A stretch of 64,000 nucleotides of DNA from Membranipora membranacea (GCA_914767715.1 OU612071.1:5394001-5458000); one strand, 5' to 3'. Counted from the first letter of the stretch, positions 13,101-28,100 are shown. Notes: generated by a model not told the origin, from the sequence alone. Translations and numbers: made by a program.

Positions 13101-16100
13101 GGTAAAACTGACTGTGAATTTTTGAAATAATTTTTATCAGAATGCTTACATTAAAAGACAGTATTTTTTTCTCAAAATTCACAAACAGATCCTACAGTAA
13201 TCTCACAGCAACCGTAAATAAAAATAATAATAATTGACAATCCTTTGGAGCAACACTGATGTTTAATTGACAAATTGAATATAAATTATTATTATTCATC
13301 ACCCACATAGTGTAATAAATACAACCTTATTATTAAAATTTGACATAACATTATGTCACCACTGTCAGTTCCTATAATCCAATCAACCTTTGACCACACT
13401 ATAGGTGATCCACTCACCTGTGACCAACTTGTTTCCTTCTCTCCAGCTCTATCTCGAGTTCCTCCAGTTTAGTCTCATACAGAGCCAAATCTTCGGGGGT
13501 GGCTAGTGACGCCCGACCTTCCAAGTTGAGCTTAGCTGCCCACAGTCCCTTCAATGACTGGTTCTGATTCGCAACCTACATATAATGAAATAATAAATAA
13601 TAAAAAAAGGAAATCAAAAAATTGTGAGCGTGTATAAAAAACACTATGTGATGCAGTGATAAATGAAACAGCACAGCGAGTGATATATGCCATAGGCATA
13701 GAATATGGCCTATGTCTGTTTTAGCAACAACGGGTGAGTTAGAAAAATACTTCCACAATCTCTCATCACATGATAAGACTTAGTTTAGGGATGAAAAGTG
13801 TATACCAAACTATATTTTGGTTTGAGTATACATATTATTTTGCCCAATGGCATTATGGGTTATCAAAAACCGCAGACCTTATTACATTCAAACGCGTTTG
13901 AGTGCACATGCACATTTACATAACCTGGCCTTGATACATAACATAAAAGTTCAGTTGCAAAACTAATGCAGCTCTTGGAGTCTGGTCCTAAATTTGTTTA
14001 GAATTGATGAGTGTTAAAAATTGGCCATCAAAATTTTCTAGTGGTCAATTATCTACATGAGCTAATAATTATGCAAAAGCTGTATCAACAGTATGCAAAT
14101 GTTACTTGTATTTTTATTTCCGAAGCCACTGCTGTCTGTGAAAAGCTAACTGTATTTGGACACTGAATAAATTACAACTTGGCAGAGAAAAGTTAGCCTG
14201 GGGACAAATTTGAGTACGCACACAAATCATATGTGGCGTCATGATTTCAGTCACAACCTCACTAGGCAAGTTGGTAGTTGTATATTTAGACTCTGTTATT
14301 TTTAAACTTAATGTAGATATTTCAAATTCGGAACAAAACAATTACAAAGGGGTCACAACACTGTTAGTAAACAATTAGCCACCGAATAAGACAGTTTGGA
14401 GTAGGAACAGTATTGGTGTTACACAATTTTGCGATCTGCTTTGGCGTTGGCTAGTGTTATCCATTGGAGCAGTGCCACACATACTATAGTCTTGGGTTAT
14501 TGACATGACCGATCAATTAACTAGAAATTAATGGCCCAATAATGATGAAAAAATTTCTATAAACAAATATTTTGCCATATAATCCCTAATAGAGCATAAT
14601 CTGAAGCAGAGTCATTACAATAAGACTAGTCTGGGCCCCCAGACTTTGCCCCCTGTCCGACGGCCCCCCGGAGGGGAAAAAGTCTGGGAACAATGCAGGA
14701 TTTTGCTGGAGTTGTCTGCTCTTGAGTGTTATAAGTTAATCAAGGGGAGCACTAAAACTGCAATATCTATTGATTTCTATTCATGCCACCTACTATATTG
14801 CTCCAGGTATGAGAGTATTCCAGTCAGACTCTGGGAAAAGTAGCCTCATGTTTGGGAAATACTCATGAGCAGAGATATTCACTGCCAAGTAGTGAAGAAA
14901 ATGTCAGCCAGAATTTCTTTCATTTTGAATAAGGGCGGTCATTCATGACATTGACAAAAGGTCATGCAATGTGTATTATTGGACCCTAGGCTATATGAAG
15001 TAAGATTAATGTAGAAGTAATGAGAGGAAAAATCCAAGCAAATCCTGCACAGTGCGTAGACTACAATAAGACATTTCTTTCTGCAATAGGAATGCAAAAT
15101 GGAGTAAACAGTTGACCTTGAGCACCTAACTCCAATAGGTGAGATCACACTATTACACTCCATTCTCACCTTCTGATAGAGAGCCTTAGCCTCCTCTTTC
15201 TGCCTGGCTAGGTTCTGAGTGATACTGTGGCTCTGACTGGATAGTTTATCATACAGAGCCTCAGCACTGAAGGCTTCTAGGTCAACCTGCTCCTCGTAAT
15301 CCCAGAACTCATCCTCCTTAACAGGCTTCAGGTCTACTCCTTCTACAATATAATATAAATATAATTATAAAGAAATATAATATAAAATAGAAACATAATA
15401 ATACAACATCCATATTAATCATTCTATGACTGAGACAAAAAGATTAAACCTTCCAAACAAAGTCATTAAAAACAAACTCAAGCCTTTAAATAAAAAGTCA
15501 TGGTATATGAAGCTATTGTAAGCATCCATGAGACAATTTTCATTGTGACAACACCTTCAGCTACAGAATTTTCTAGAAAGATTTTTTTAAACCTAATGTC
15601 TATAAACTCTTTTAGAATTGAATAAAAATAACCCAACATATCATCTCAGCATCCTACTCATGTTAGAATTTTGTGAACATTTAATTAAAACAATAAAATA
15701 ATATTATAATAAATTTATATCAATTTTATAATTATACCCTTGACTTCCCCACCAGTTCCTGTGATAGCCAGCTGTACACCATCAGATCCCTGCTGTACTG
15801 TGTCTATATTACTATGGTACTTCTTAACTGCGTGTACGTTAGATCCTCGGCTGGAGTAATCATCGAATGGCTTCTCCTTAGTCAGCCAGCGGTAACTACT
15901 CTCTGTGAAGATTAGCTTAGACCACCCATACTTCCTGAACAAAGCCTGTAAAAACGAAAAAGAAGTGAATTTATTAACATTTAGTGTAAAATATGAATAA
16001 CTGCGAGGTCACTATCACGTCGCTACCACGTCGCTATCAAGTCGCTATCACGTCGCTATCACGTCGCTATCACGTCGCTATCACATCGCCATCACATCGC

Positions 16101-19100
16101 CATCACATGAATAATATCATGTAAGTGACAATAATGTTGGAGGAGCCCCACAAGTGAATGAATAATTGAGATGAGGATGATACATTAATTTGATAAAAAT
16201 ATTCATTACGAGTGAAAATAGTCAAGCTGACGACCATGCTTTCGAAATAAGGTCAAAAATCACACCCAAATAGCTGCTGGCTTTGATTAAAAAGATGCAA
16301 TACACTAACTAACTATACTAACTGCAATAACTCCCACTAAAGTACTTCAGAACCTCCAAAACTAATCATGTCTATAATTACTGACCTCTCAGGACAAATT
16401 TAAACATATAACCAAATATTAAAAACCAGACTACATTTTAATAAAATCCAATTATTGGTGACTCTCATCAAGCTTGTTATTTTAACCATTGCAAAGTTCA
16501 TGTGACCTCTTAGTTCATCTGATTGAAATCCAGCAGGGGCGGTTGGCTTTCTTACACTTCAAACAAGCGATTATGTTGTAATTTTCATGATGTAATTACC
16601 ATTATATATATTAGATGCCAAAAATTGAATGTCAACTTCAATATTTACAAAATGGATTTGAGTTTAAAATCACTGTCGTATTATTTACCGATGTTTAATT
16701 TTGCTTCTCAAATACTAAATAATTCAGCGTTTGCTGAGTAAACAGTTGTTGGAGAAATCTAGGAGATGTTACAGTCTTATAAGGCTATCTGTACTTTAGA
16801 GGGATTTAACTTCCCAAATGTTTTATTAGGACAGGAAACAAACCATTACTAGTACGATAAATCATCAGTTCTAATCTAACTGGCTTTCTATAGAATTCAT
16901 AAAGACTTCAATACTCAAATACCAATACTAGGATAGTATACAAAGTTGCAACGGTTTCAAAATGAACACTACAATATCTAGCATGTACATTAGATTGAGA
17001 CCTTAATGGTAAAGTGTGTATACTTGCGCACTATGTGTTCTTCCCAGTGCACATAAAAAAGGATTAAGCGCACATTCAAGTGCACAGTGTGCACTTTGTA
17101 GTGCATTAAGTGAACAAACCAGAGCATTATGTTTTCTTACCAGTGCAAATTCCAGTGCACTTAGAGCACATTATACTACACTAAGTGGCCTATGATCACT
17201 TACCAGTGCGATGATGATGATTATGACAGTGAGCAGTACAGCGACACACATGATAGCTATGAGCACCCAGTCAGGTGATTGTAGGATATCTTGTTCTATG
17301 GACATGCCGTTCTGTATTATATATCGAGGTGTGGTCGGGAAGAATGGACCATCCTCAGAACACTGGGCGTTCTTAGCCATCACTCGTATATACTACAAAA
17401 GCATAGATCATTTTGATAAATAGATTACTATTGAAATATAGTAACATGTTATTTCTTTTCTAATTTAGCTATAGTAACAGTAAAAAACTTCTAAGGATTT
17501 CTGGGAAAAAGCCCGGGATCACCATATTTTGATTTAATTAAGCAAAGTCTGGAATAAGTGGGATAAAAATGCATTTAGATTCGACTAAAAGTACCAATAT
17601 TTCTTGTCTTAGGTGGCAGGAGTCCTGAATTACAAAGTTGAGTATACTGCAGCTAGAAAGACATAAAGTTTTCAGGCTCTTTGACTGTATCCACTTTGAT
17701 AGTTAAATCCAGTCACTTGATTCACAAAATACCTGGAGATGGTTTAAATTTTTTAAATTGCAAGCACAATCATAAGAATTAAGATTAAAGAAAATTGAGG
17801 GTTTGAAATTTGCTAAACAAGGAATAGCTACAATTAGAATGTAAAATCAAGAAAATTGGGCCAATAGTTCTCAAGTTAGTATCCTAGGCGAGGCATGACC
17901 TTTAACCTTTAACAAATAGACAAACGAGTAGGTCTCATATCTCCACCTACCATTTTCTTGTTGACGTTGGAGCTAACATAAAACACATAGACACCAGGAT
18001 CCTTAAATCTGTAAGTGAATAGCGTGGTGGTGGTGGAGGCCTGGCTCTGAGCTTCCTGTAACTCTCTGAATCCTCCGTAATCAAACTGCTCATTGGTGTT
18101 GTACAGGTTGTTGCTATAAATAGAAAATGAATTTAAAAGGTTAGATAAATTAAAATATCAAAAATTGAAAAAAATTCAAATAAAGCTATATATTAAAAAA
18201 ATATATTGTCTCCCATGTTATCATAGCAAATTATATAAAATTATTACTATTATCATTATTATTATTAAAGTACTTTTACTTTCTGTTATCGAACGGCTGG
18301 ATATTTTTTGTGTGCAAATTTACATAACAGCGAACCAAGTCGAATATTAGACATGTGGGTGCTGATGACAGAATGGAAAAACATATCCAGTGGAACAATT
18401 TGATTGGAGCAACACAACTCTTCCAGTCCAAAGTATCATCTTAATACCACAGATAGGTTTTCAAATTTGGCCTTTGCTACCGAACAACAATACTAAATAT
18501 TATACCTATTTCAGGCAAATTGCTTTCTTTTGAAAAATATTTAGCATGCAGCGACCATTTAGAGTATACTCTTTTTTTCGCTAAAGGAAAACTTATTTCC
18601 GGTCAAGCTGCTCTGTTAAATTGCAAATATTCAATTTTTCCCATCGCATTTAAAATATAAAATAAATACTGATTTCAGACAAATTGTTTTCTTTAAAAAA
18701 GTATTTGGCAGCTGCCATTTAAACAAAACTCGATTTTTTCGAAAGGAAAACCTATTTCCGGTCCATTTTCTAAGTTAGCAAACATTCAATTTGTCCCATC
18801 ATATTTATAACTATACACAAACAGTGCTGCCGGCAGCAATATATTCTAATAGTAAAAGTGCTCTTGTGATGATGCCAATATGCAAATCAATTCCATTACA
18901 AAGTTATTCATATCTCATTTTCGCAAAACGATATTGAAAAAATATGCTTGGCACTGCAATAATAAGCAGCGTCAGCGGCAGCGCTGATGATGCAATCATC
19001 GATGAAAGGAAAGAGAAAACCCTGAGGAAGATGCGGGATAATGAGGCTGTAAAACTGATTTAAAGCTCGACATTTTTGAGATAGACCATCATTTCACTGA

Positions 19101-22100
19101 TATACACTCCACTGTAAAGATCAGCACACAACTAATACATCTCGTTGACTAGACTAGACTAGACTAAAGGGGAAAAACATGGCACTGTCGTGGAAAGGGA
19201 AGGCAGCGGTATTTGCTGTGCTAGCTCTTTGCGTTATGCATGTTGGTAAAGCAGAAGATGTCCAAGAGAAGAACAGTACTGAAAGTTTGGTGAAGGATAC
19301 GCAGGTCAAACCAGCACATGACAAAAGAGTTTTTGGTAAATAAAATTAGGAACAAAAATTTTTTGAATGTTTGTAATGGGTTAATTTATATAATATTCGA
19401 ATTATTTTATATATGCTCAATCCCATCTAAATAAGGAATTGGTGATAAAAATTGAATCAAACAAATATGTCTCGACGATTAATTAAGGTTTAGAAATGTT
19501 GTAAAACTAACCAGATAAACCATGAATGTAACGAAAACTTTTTATTTGATAATAATGTATTCAATATTGTTTATGTATATATATACTTTTACTCATTGGA
19601 AATTTTTGCACTCAGTGCCAGATATTAATGTTTATTAAGTTGTTTTCATTTTTTTACATAATTTCCATCTTTAAATTATTTTAGTTACTGTATATTTTCA
19701 TATTTTCATATGTTTATAATTGTTTTTGTTTTAATTTGATCAGCTAACACGCGAATGGAAGCGAAGAGAAGACCTGAATGGTTGATTGAGCTCGAGAGTA
19801 GAGAGACTCAACGACGCGGAGGACATCATTACTGGAGTCACAAGAAACGGAGCAGTCAGAAACCGAATAGGGATGCCGGAAAGGTATGGACGTGATATTT
19901 TGACAACATTTTGTTAAGGGAATCAGGGAAAACAAGTTTATAAAGTTACAATAAGGTCAAACTTGAGAGCTCAATCTGGAAACAATTTTTGCAATATATT
20001 TGCTCAATACATAAAACTCAAGCCTGCCATAAAGAAAAATTGTTTGAATCCAGACCCTATCAGTATATAACTCTGCTAACAAAAAACGTTATCGTTGCAG
20101 GTTTTGAAGAAAAGGTCAATTGATTCAGCAGAAAAGAGTGGAGAGCAGAAGACCTTCTCACCTGAGACATCAGCTGACCTGAAGTATCTGGAGCTACCAG
20201 AAGGGGCAGATATGATAAAGTATATCCATGACTTCAAGATGAGGAAACTACAGGATGATATGGACAAAGATGAGGTGGAGGAGTTTGGAGAAGATAAGAG
20301 AACCTTCGGTACTACTAGACAGTTGAGAAGAGTGAGTGGGGAAGAGGAGGATCCACTGGCAGAGCTGAGGTGAGAACATTGTTGATATTAGCAGTTGATG
20401 GATTGATTTGATGAATGATTTTAACGAATTGATTGATCGGCTTGGTTGGTCGAAACAATTGGTTGATTTGAGCTGTGGCGAGTTCATTGTCCTAGCTTAT
20501 CCCGCGACACAGCAAAACGTGACATTGTAGTTTTTGATTGAACTATTGTTATGAAAGGTTAATCTGATGAATGGATTTTATTCTCAGATTAGAGTTGTTG
20601 ATTGATTTTATTAGATATTCTGGCTATATCGGATATTTCATAGGATAACCTTTTGGATGATTTAATCAATTTCAATGGTTGATTTTATTGTTTGTTTATT
20701 TGAGCATTGTAAATAATTTTGGAAAGAGAAATATGTTTGATAGTTGTGATCGAAAGAGTAACAATGAGTTAGACTCCTTGTGATTTTGAGATTTGACTGG
20801 GAAATAAATTTCACATATCTGTTGTCTTTCTGATTGGCAGAGATGCAGAGGGCGAGTTTGGCAGAGAGGCAAGACGACTGGGAGCGATGAAGGAAACTTT
20901 TGGACTTCAGAAAATGTTGACTAAAAACCATGATAGAATCCGTAGAATATTTGGAAGTTCAAGGTCAAATTCTCAACATTCAAAATTCATTAAAACTTTC
21001 ATGTAAATATTGGTAGTGTAAGAAAAGTGTGAGCATGAATGGAGCTGCCATTTAAGGCAGTTTTGGTTTTCAGGATACACTTCAAACCAAATGACCATAT
21101 AAACAAGGTACTCAAACTATGTTTTTTTAAGAAAAAATAGGAGTCGATCAATAACGTTTCTGAATGATTACTCAGATAATTAACGAATTAATAAACTATT
21201 TTGTTAAGATTTAAAAAAATAAATTAAATAAAGTAAAATGAGCATTTATCTTTTGCAGGATAAACAGTAGAGCTTCTAATGAAGACAGCTCTGATACATC
21301 AACAAAGGCCAATGAGGATGATACCGGGTACGACTTTCCAAACGTGAGTTACATCTATTGACACGATCATTGCACATGTAAACAATCTGTAGTAGTGTGG
21401 CGTATTCATCCATTGTATTTTACTCTGGGAGTTAATGTTTAGTTTACCTAGTCAGGGTGTGATAAAAAGTTAGATTTCATTTAATTTTGGATTGAGGGGC
21501 AAGTTAAGGGGATGAGTAAATATGAGGTAGCCTCAATGTTAGCTATGAGGGAATACTGAAACCTCAAGGGTATATCATTGTTAGAAAACATTATGAATCT
21601 CATTCATCAGTCTTCAAATTGTCGGACACCATTTATTCCTGCAATTTTTATTCCTCTCTAACACAGTATCCCTAAAGTCTTAATCCCATTAACAAATATA
21701 TCCCTGATTTCAAGATATTTGGTGGGTTGATTGGGCGATACTGGGGAGATAAAAGATCGACTGCACTGAAGGACATGGGAGATGATAGGTCAGTTATGGG
21801 AGATGCCACCCCACTAGTAAAGAGGTCTGCTTACCCACATGAGAGTTACACACAGCAAGCAAAAAGGTCAAGGTCTAATGAGTTTGAATGGGGAAGTCTG
21901 GATTATCCTGATAAGCTAAGGTGCGTTAGAAACTATTCTGTCAAATTGAATTTATTTGAGATTAAACTAAGACATATCTCATTTGTTGAAAGTTTGTGTA
22001 TTAATGTTCCTGAAAATGACAGCGCTTGAATTTAAAAAAAATACGGGTCAATCTTCATGCAAGACTTGCAACTCGCCATACATGAAAAACAGTCAAAAGT

Positions 22101-25100
22101 GATATTCGATTTTCAACAACAGCTTTGATGAATATATTTCCTCAATGATATGTTAATAATAGAAGGTGTAGTAGTATCCCCCTTTAATTGCAGGTGGGCT
22201 GGTTTAGGAATGGACGATCGATCTGTGAGAGGAGGAGGGGGCAACGGTAGGCTGACAAATGAACAACAACAGAAACCATTCAATCCACCATCTGAAAAGT
22301 TGTCAAACTCATGGCAAAGCCCACTGATGCATCCATACAAGTTTAGAGGTTTCGGAAAGCGTATATTTGGATCTTCGAGACTTGAGGGATGATTCTCAGT
22401 GTGATCGATAAATATCTGCTCAAGAACACGAGTTCTGATCGCGTTATAAAATTATAGACCTTGTCATTAAATTGGTTTTGATTATATCTTCACAGGTACA
22501 GAGTGTTATCTTATTCCATTTTCAATTTGTGAACTAAATTGTTTTTATTTATCCAGCACGTGAATTAATTAAGTGAACTATATTGTTTTTATTTTCCATT
22601 TAGTGAGCTTATTAAGTATTCATATATTTATTATGTCTGCAATAACTTTAATATGTCTGCAATAACTTCAATTTGAGAGGCCATCCCACATTTTCTATTT
22701 GCTCCATAATTGAAAGGAGATTGGGATCAATTTTCAATTATAAATCTCTATCAAATAAAATTAAATCCCTAAGGCCTATGTCACAATAAAATGATAGCTT
22801 CATTCAACTTGGTTTTATTATTACGCAACAGGAAGTGGCCCTGATGACTTTTTCTATGACTGGTATGGCCAGCCGTGAGACCGATAGTGCTGTGACTGGT
22901 GCAGTCTAGGACAATAAAAACTTGCAACAAGACCCTGGACTTGGAATGACATGACATAAATCATGACTGCAATTGTCAAGGTCAAAACAAACTTGAGAAT
23001 CCCAAGAGTGAAATCTAGTGCAGATGTCCAAGACCTCTTCAGAGAAATGAGTGTTGACATTGGAAAGGGCTGTTCGATACAATTGTATCAGCACTGAGTG
23101 GATTTTTTTCTTAATGACAGGAATTAATTATTAGCGTTGAAAGCTTTGATAGCAGAGCAGAGCATATGACAGAGCATTTTTCGAAAAGCCTCCAGGGATG
23201 TTTCTCTGTTAGGCTCTTTAAATTCTCACTCTCCAGTCAAATGACAATGTGGTCCTAACATCTCCAGTCAAATGACAATGTGGTCCAAACAAGTTTTTCC
23301 CGATGTATTCCATGAAGTATTTTATGTTTTCTAACGTTTGAAGAGTAGATAACTCACCGATCATATACAGGATAGTGTTCATTGCTGACTGAGAAGAACA
23401 TCACCTCACCATATCTGAGACACACTGTAGGGTTTCTGATCCCGCCCAGATTATTATCACTTGTAGCCAGAAGCTGTCGTAAGTTGATGTTGTTTATGTT
23501 GTAATCTAAGACAACATAAAATAATTCAGATTAAAATTACAGAAAGAATTGGAAATTGAATAATTCATAACGGCTAAAAGTAAAGCAATGAAATTAATAT
23601 CAATGAACGGGGATGGCGCCATGCTGCTAAGGCCGACATTTGGAACATTTTACTATAGAAGGCCTGAAAGCACTGTTGATGCAGGGTTTCTAGCTGAAAA
23701 CTAGTATGCTGCGTAGTGGTCCGCACACCACTTTATGTTGTATCTGTCTTTTGGAGGGACCTGCGGCAGTGTGTATTTGACGACAGCATCCACAGAAATG
23801 GATATAATTGTAAGTGTCATTTAATCGTTTTCCCAAGTTGTTAGATGTGAATCTAGGTTAATAATGAGATAATAGTAGAGTCACAGTGTCCAAGGTGGCA
23901 TTGCATTAATAAAGCCCATAACTTAGAGCCAAAGTCAAATTGCATTAAGCTGAAATATCAAGAAGTATTTTTACTTACTACAGAAAATAAACATGTGATG
24001 CTTACCGAATCCAGTGCCAGTGACATTTCCTGTGAAGTTACCCTTGGTGTTATTGGTCAGTAATCCAATTATAATATCAGGGTCGGGTTCGTACACCCCC
24101 ACAAATCCACCAGCATCTAAGTCTACCATGTGTGTGGGTTCAGTATACTCCCCAGCACACTGATCTGACGTGATTGTGTTGCGTGAGTTGATCACCTTAC
24201 GAAGATTTGAGGCGGGGATTTGCAACTATAAAACATGAGACAAAAAATAAGTTATTCTAAAATATCTAGCCGTGATCTCATACAAGAACATAAAAATATC
24301 ATTCAGTTTTTTTCATGGATGAAACTATGTGCTATGTTGTAACCTGGCATAATGGTTTCTGCTACTTGCAGTGTCAGCTCCTAAACTAGCGATAGAATTT
24401 TGTTTGTGCGCCATAAGGAGACAACCCTAGATAAAACACCTGACAGTGTAAAGGGTTATAGCCCTTTCAGAACTTATCATATGACACGCTTATTGGAGTG
24501 CAAGACATAATCGTACAGTCGGAAAATCTTATCTTTACTTTCTCTTTCAAAATCAATTTGTGTAGAATTTGGGTGAAATGTATTTTATTTATCTATACAA
24601 GGCTTGTGAATGAGATACATTGCTGGCGAGGGGATTTTCCTAACAAGATAAGACAACTTCAACGTAGACGGGCCAGCATACAGATTATACTGGTGACAAT
24701 TCATGGATGCTTTAACTACACATTTACTTTGATATTTGAGTAAACCTTTGCATAAAGCTATTTCAACAACATCATAAATGATAGTATACGATGCTCCATA
24801 ACAGGTGCATTCTGGGAATGATACATACCATTATATCCCCCTGGAAAATAATTAATGGGTATAGTCATTGGGAAAGGGGAGATAACTCGAACAGAAAAAA
24901 TATTGATTTGTTTCAATGGGGCATATCACGAGCAGCGTGTTTAAAGAAATGGTGGCAAAATAAAGAATGCCTCACAGGCAATATCTGTGCCAATTCCTTC
25001 CCAATTTGCAGGCCGATCAGAACACTTCTGGGGGTCAACAAACCCCGATCAGTTGGCTGCTATAAGTCAGTTGGCTGGTATAAGAATACAACCTCCTTGC

Positions 25101-28100
25101 CGAAGGCCAGGAGCTTCAACGAACTAAGGTACCTACAACTCCTACGCCCGAGAAGTGTGTGTATTGTATACTGACCTGCACTTCACCCTGTAGATTTCTG
25201 ACTTCGACGAAAGGCTCGATGCTGTTCGACGGGCAGATGAAGGAGATACTGAATCTCTGAGCGAGTCGACACTCCACATCACAAACCTCCTCAAGATCAT
25301 CTACCTTACACTTACATAGTCCAAGTATAGAGTCGTAGCCCAGGTATGCAGACGAATCGCAGACCTACAAGTATAAAAATAAATAGTGTTATAAATTACC
25401 TACGTATGCTTTCACGGTATAAAGTTTACATAGTCCTAGTATAGAATCATGGCCACGGTGTTTAGATGAATCACAGACCTTCAAAAAGAAAAGTATGCGG
25501 ATATTAAATTTCCTGGCCCCATATTCTACATGTGATCTGGCCCATACAGTGATATGACCAAGTGGACTAATATGAAGTAAATTAAATTGTATATAAGGGT
25601 ATCCTAGTTGAAACGATCTTATTGCAACCATGGCTCCTTCAACTTCAGACAATTATTTAATTGAGACTAGAGGTTTGCATTACAAAGAAACTGTTTTAGC
25701 AATACGTGAAAACAAGTCTGAAAAACCAAGGGACCTCAGTATGTATAAGGAAAAATTGGAGTTACCCTCACAGCCCCTAATAACTAACCTCAGTCTCACA
25801 GAATGTCTGCCACTGGGCCTCATCCAGACAAACACCTTCCTGGTTTCTAGTTTGACCTTCAGTACAAAGGTCATAGACCTGTTTCACACAGTCAATCTCT
25901 CTGTCGGGCAGAATAGTGAAGCCAGAAGCACACGGGCACTGTCTGTCAGAAGGCTACAATAAAAATAATGCAGAAGTCGTGAATGATCATAAAAAAAAAC
26001 ATTATAATGACATAAAAAAGATTATGACAATGTTGGTTAAAAAATGTTGGTGAAAATCCCAATGGTTGGTCACTCACCACATCGTGGCGGCGAAATAGTG
26101 TGCCTTAAGGGCGAGGCTGCAATGACTGCGCCAATTTGCTCTCAGTTTGTAGGCAGGTCGGAGCACACCTGGGGGTCCAACAACTCCCAGTAGTCAGTGG
26201 ACTGCAGTGGGATTCGAACCCACGACTTTCAACACTTGCATGATGAAAGTCCGGCGCTCTAACCACCGAGCCACCTCCTAGTCCTAAATGACATTTGTGT
26301 TGCTGTAAAATGTCTTCCTACTCTGTAATACACTATAGAGTCAATGTTGATATTGTGGTGGTAGGTTTGTCTACGAGTTACAGATCATTGTTGGTAGACT
26401 CGTATCCAGTTGTTTGGTAATACAAGAAACTACACGTATTATTATCTAAATCATAAGTTTGCCCTATCACAAAGGCTTGAAATAGTGAAGTTTATTGCTA
26501 TCTAATGGTTCTCAGAAACCTTGGCTATCGGGTTGACTTTTTAAGATCTCTCAAAATATACACCCGAATGGAGGTAGAGTTAACCATACCTCTTAGTCAT
26601 TTACAAGGCATTTCCATTTTGTTCTAGCATTGTTTCTGTTTGCAAGCCGCAAGAAGCGGACCAGTTTCCGGTTTCTGGTGAAGCTTATCACCACCGTAAT
26701 AATTTCATTTCCTTGTTCTTATAAATAAACTGATTAGCGCTTGCTATTGAGGGCGAACTAAGCTGAGATTTAAGAGGTTTGTAATTGTGTCATATATAAG
26801 ATGATTGATACCAGGATTATGTCTGATCAAGGAGTTACAGTTCTCTTTGGTTAGAGCCATAAAAAATAGCTGGATTATCCAGTTGAATCTGGATTTCATT
26901 ATGTTAAAGTTATCTCCCTTTTCAGCTTTCTTACAGACGCTAAGATGTGTCTGCCAGAAAATTGAATATCTTGATAATTGTATTGATTTAGCGAGGCATT
27001 TGCTCATTTTGATGCTAGCTACCGGTTTGTTTAGTTGTATTAAGATATTACAAAGCTGGGTACCACACAAAGTATATGTGCTAGTGTGAGAAGCTTGATT
27101 CAAATGAAAGTATTCTTAAATGTTGTCCTATATATTAGAAGTTAGCTACCTTTTGAAAAAACTTTTTGAGATCCTGACATAACTCTTATCAGGATAAGAA
27201 AAATCTATCACACATCTGAGTGCTCAAACTCTGGTGTCTTAGTGCTAAGACTCTGGTGTCTTAGCATACTGACTCTCGTGATCTGACTGGGCATGTAGAT
27301 CACTGATAAACTAGGGTATCATTACCACAAAGCAGGTGTCGTAAGGCTAAGCATGCATCATGCGTGACTTGAATTCGCGCATGTGCAAGAACGATGAGTT
27401 TAGTTTGGGTTCTGATTGCAACTTTTGAAAGGAGAAATGGGATATCCCCTGCATACACTGTCGATCAAAATCAGCTAATAATGACAAGAGAGGATAACTA
27501 TCAGTAACAAATCCACACGCTTTGGGGAGTATGTCACCAGAGCAGGTAGCCAATCAGATGGCTTCGGAATTCCGAGGCTCAATTTTGCAGAGATCAGCTC
27601 ATGCCCAGAGCTGAGCATGCGCAGAATGGTGTCTTAGTGCTTTGACTCAGGTGTCTCAGTCATTGAATTCCATATCTGGAATAGCATCATTAGCTTTCTT
27701 TTGCAAAACAATGGGCTTGCAAAAATAGCCAGTCCCTAGTAGCAATCTAGAAATGCCCTAATCATCGACACAGTATGGGGTATAATTACTGTTTGCAATT
27801 TTGTAAACAAGACAATTTCTCAGGCTAATTATTCATGCTACTAGGGACAGCCAATCAGATAACAGTCAGATGGGTCCCTGTGTTTAGTGTCCTAACCGTA
27901 TTTAACGATTCCCTATCGTTAGGCTTTCAGTTTAGTGGATTTTGTGACTTGGGATTTTTACTGATGGAACTTGGACTTTTGTCGTACAATTTATAACATT
28001 TATTGTCGAGCTTTACCGAGATTCACACCGTGAAATCTAAAAAGATTAACACAAACAATGACTACATGACTATGTATAAAAGCATTACACAGTTCTCAAA

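Noticed and set aside
16007-16109. CRISPR-like array
   Set aside because: It is an uninterrupted 11-base tandem repeat with no spacers, in an animal intron.
24791-25174. Plus-strand open frame of 127 codons
   Set aside because: It runs over a degraded SINE body in an intron, and its composition is not protein-like.
26203-26278. Functional tRNA gene on the minus strand
   Set aside because: The B box is perfect, but the acceptor stem does not pair and SINE sequence continues downstream.
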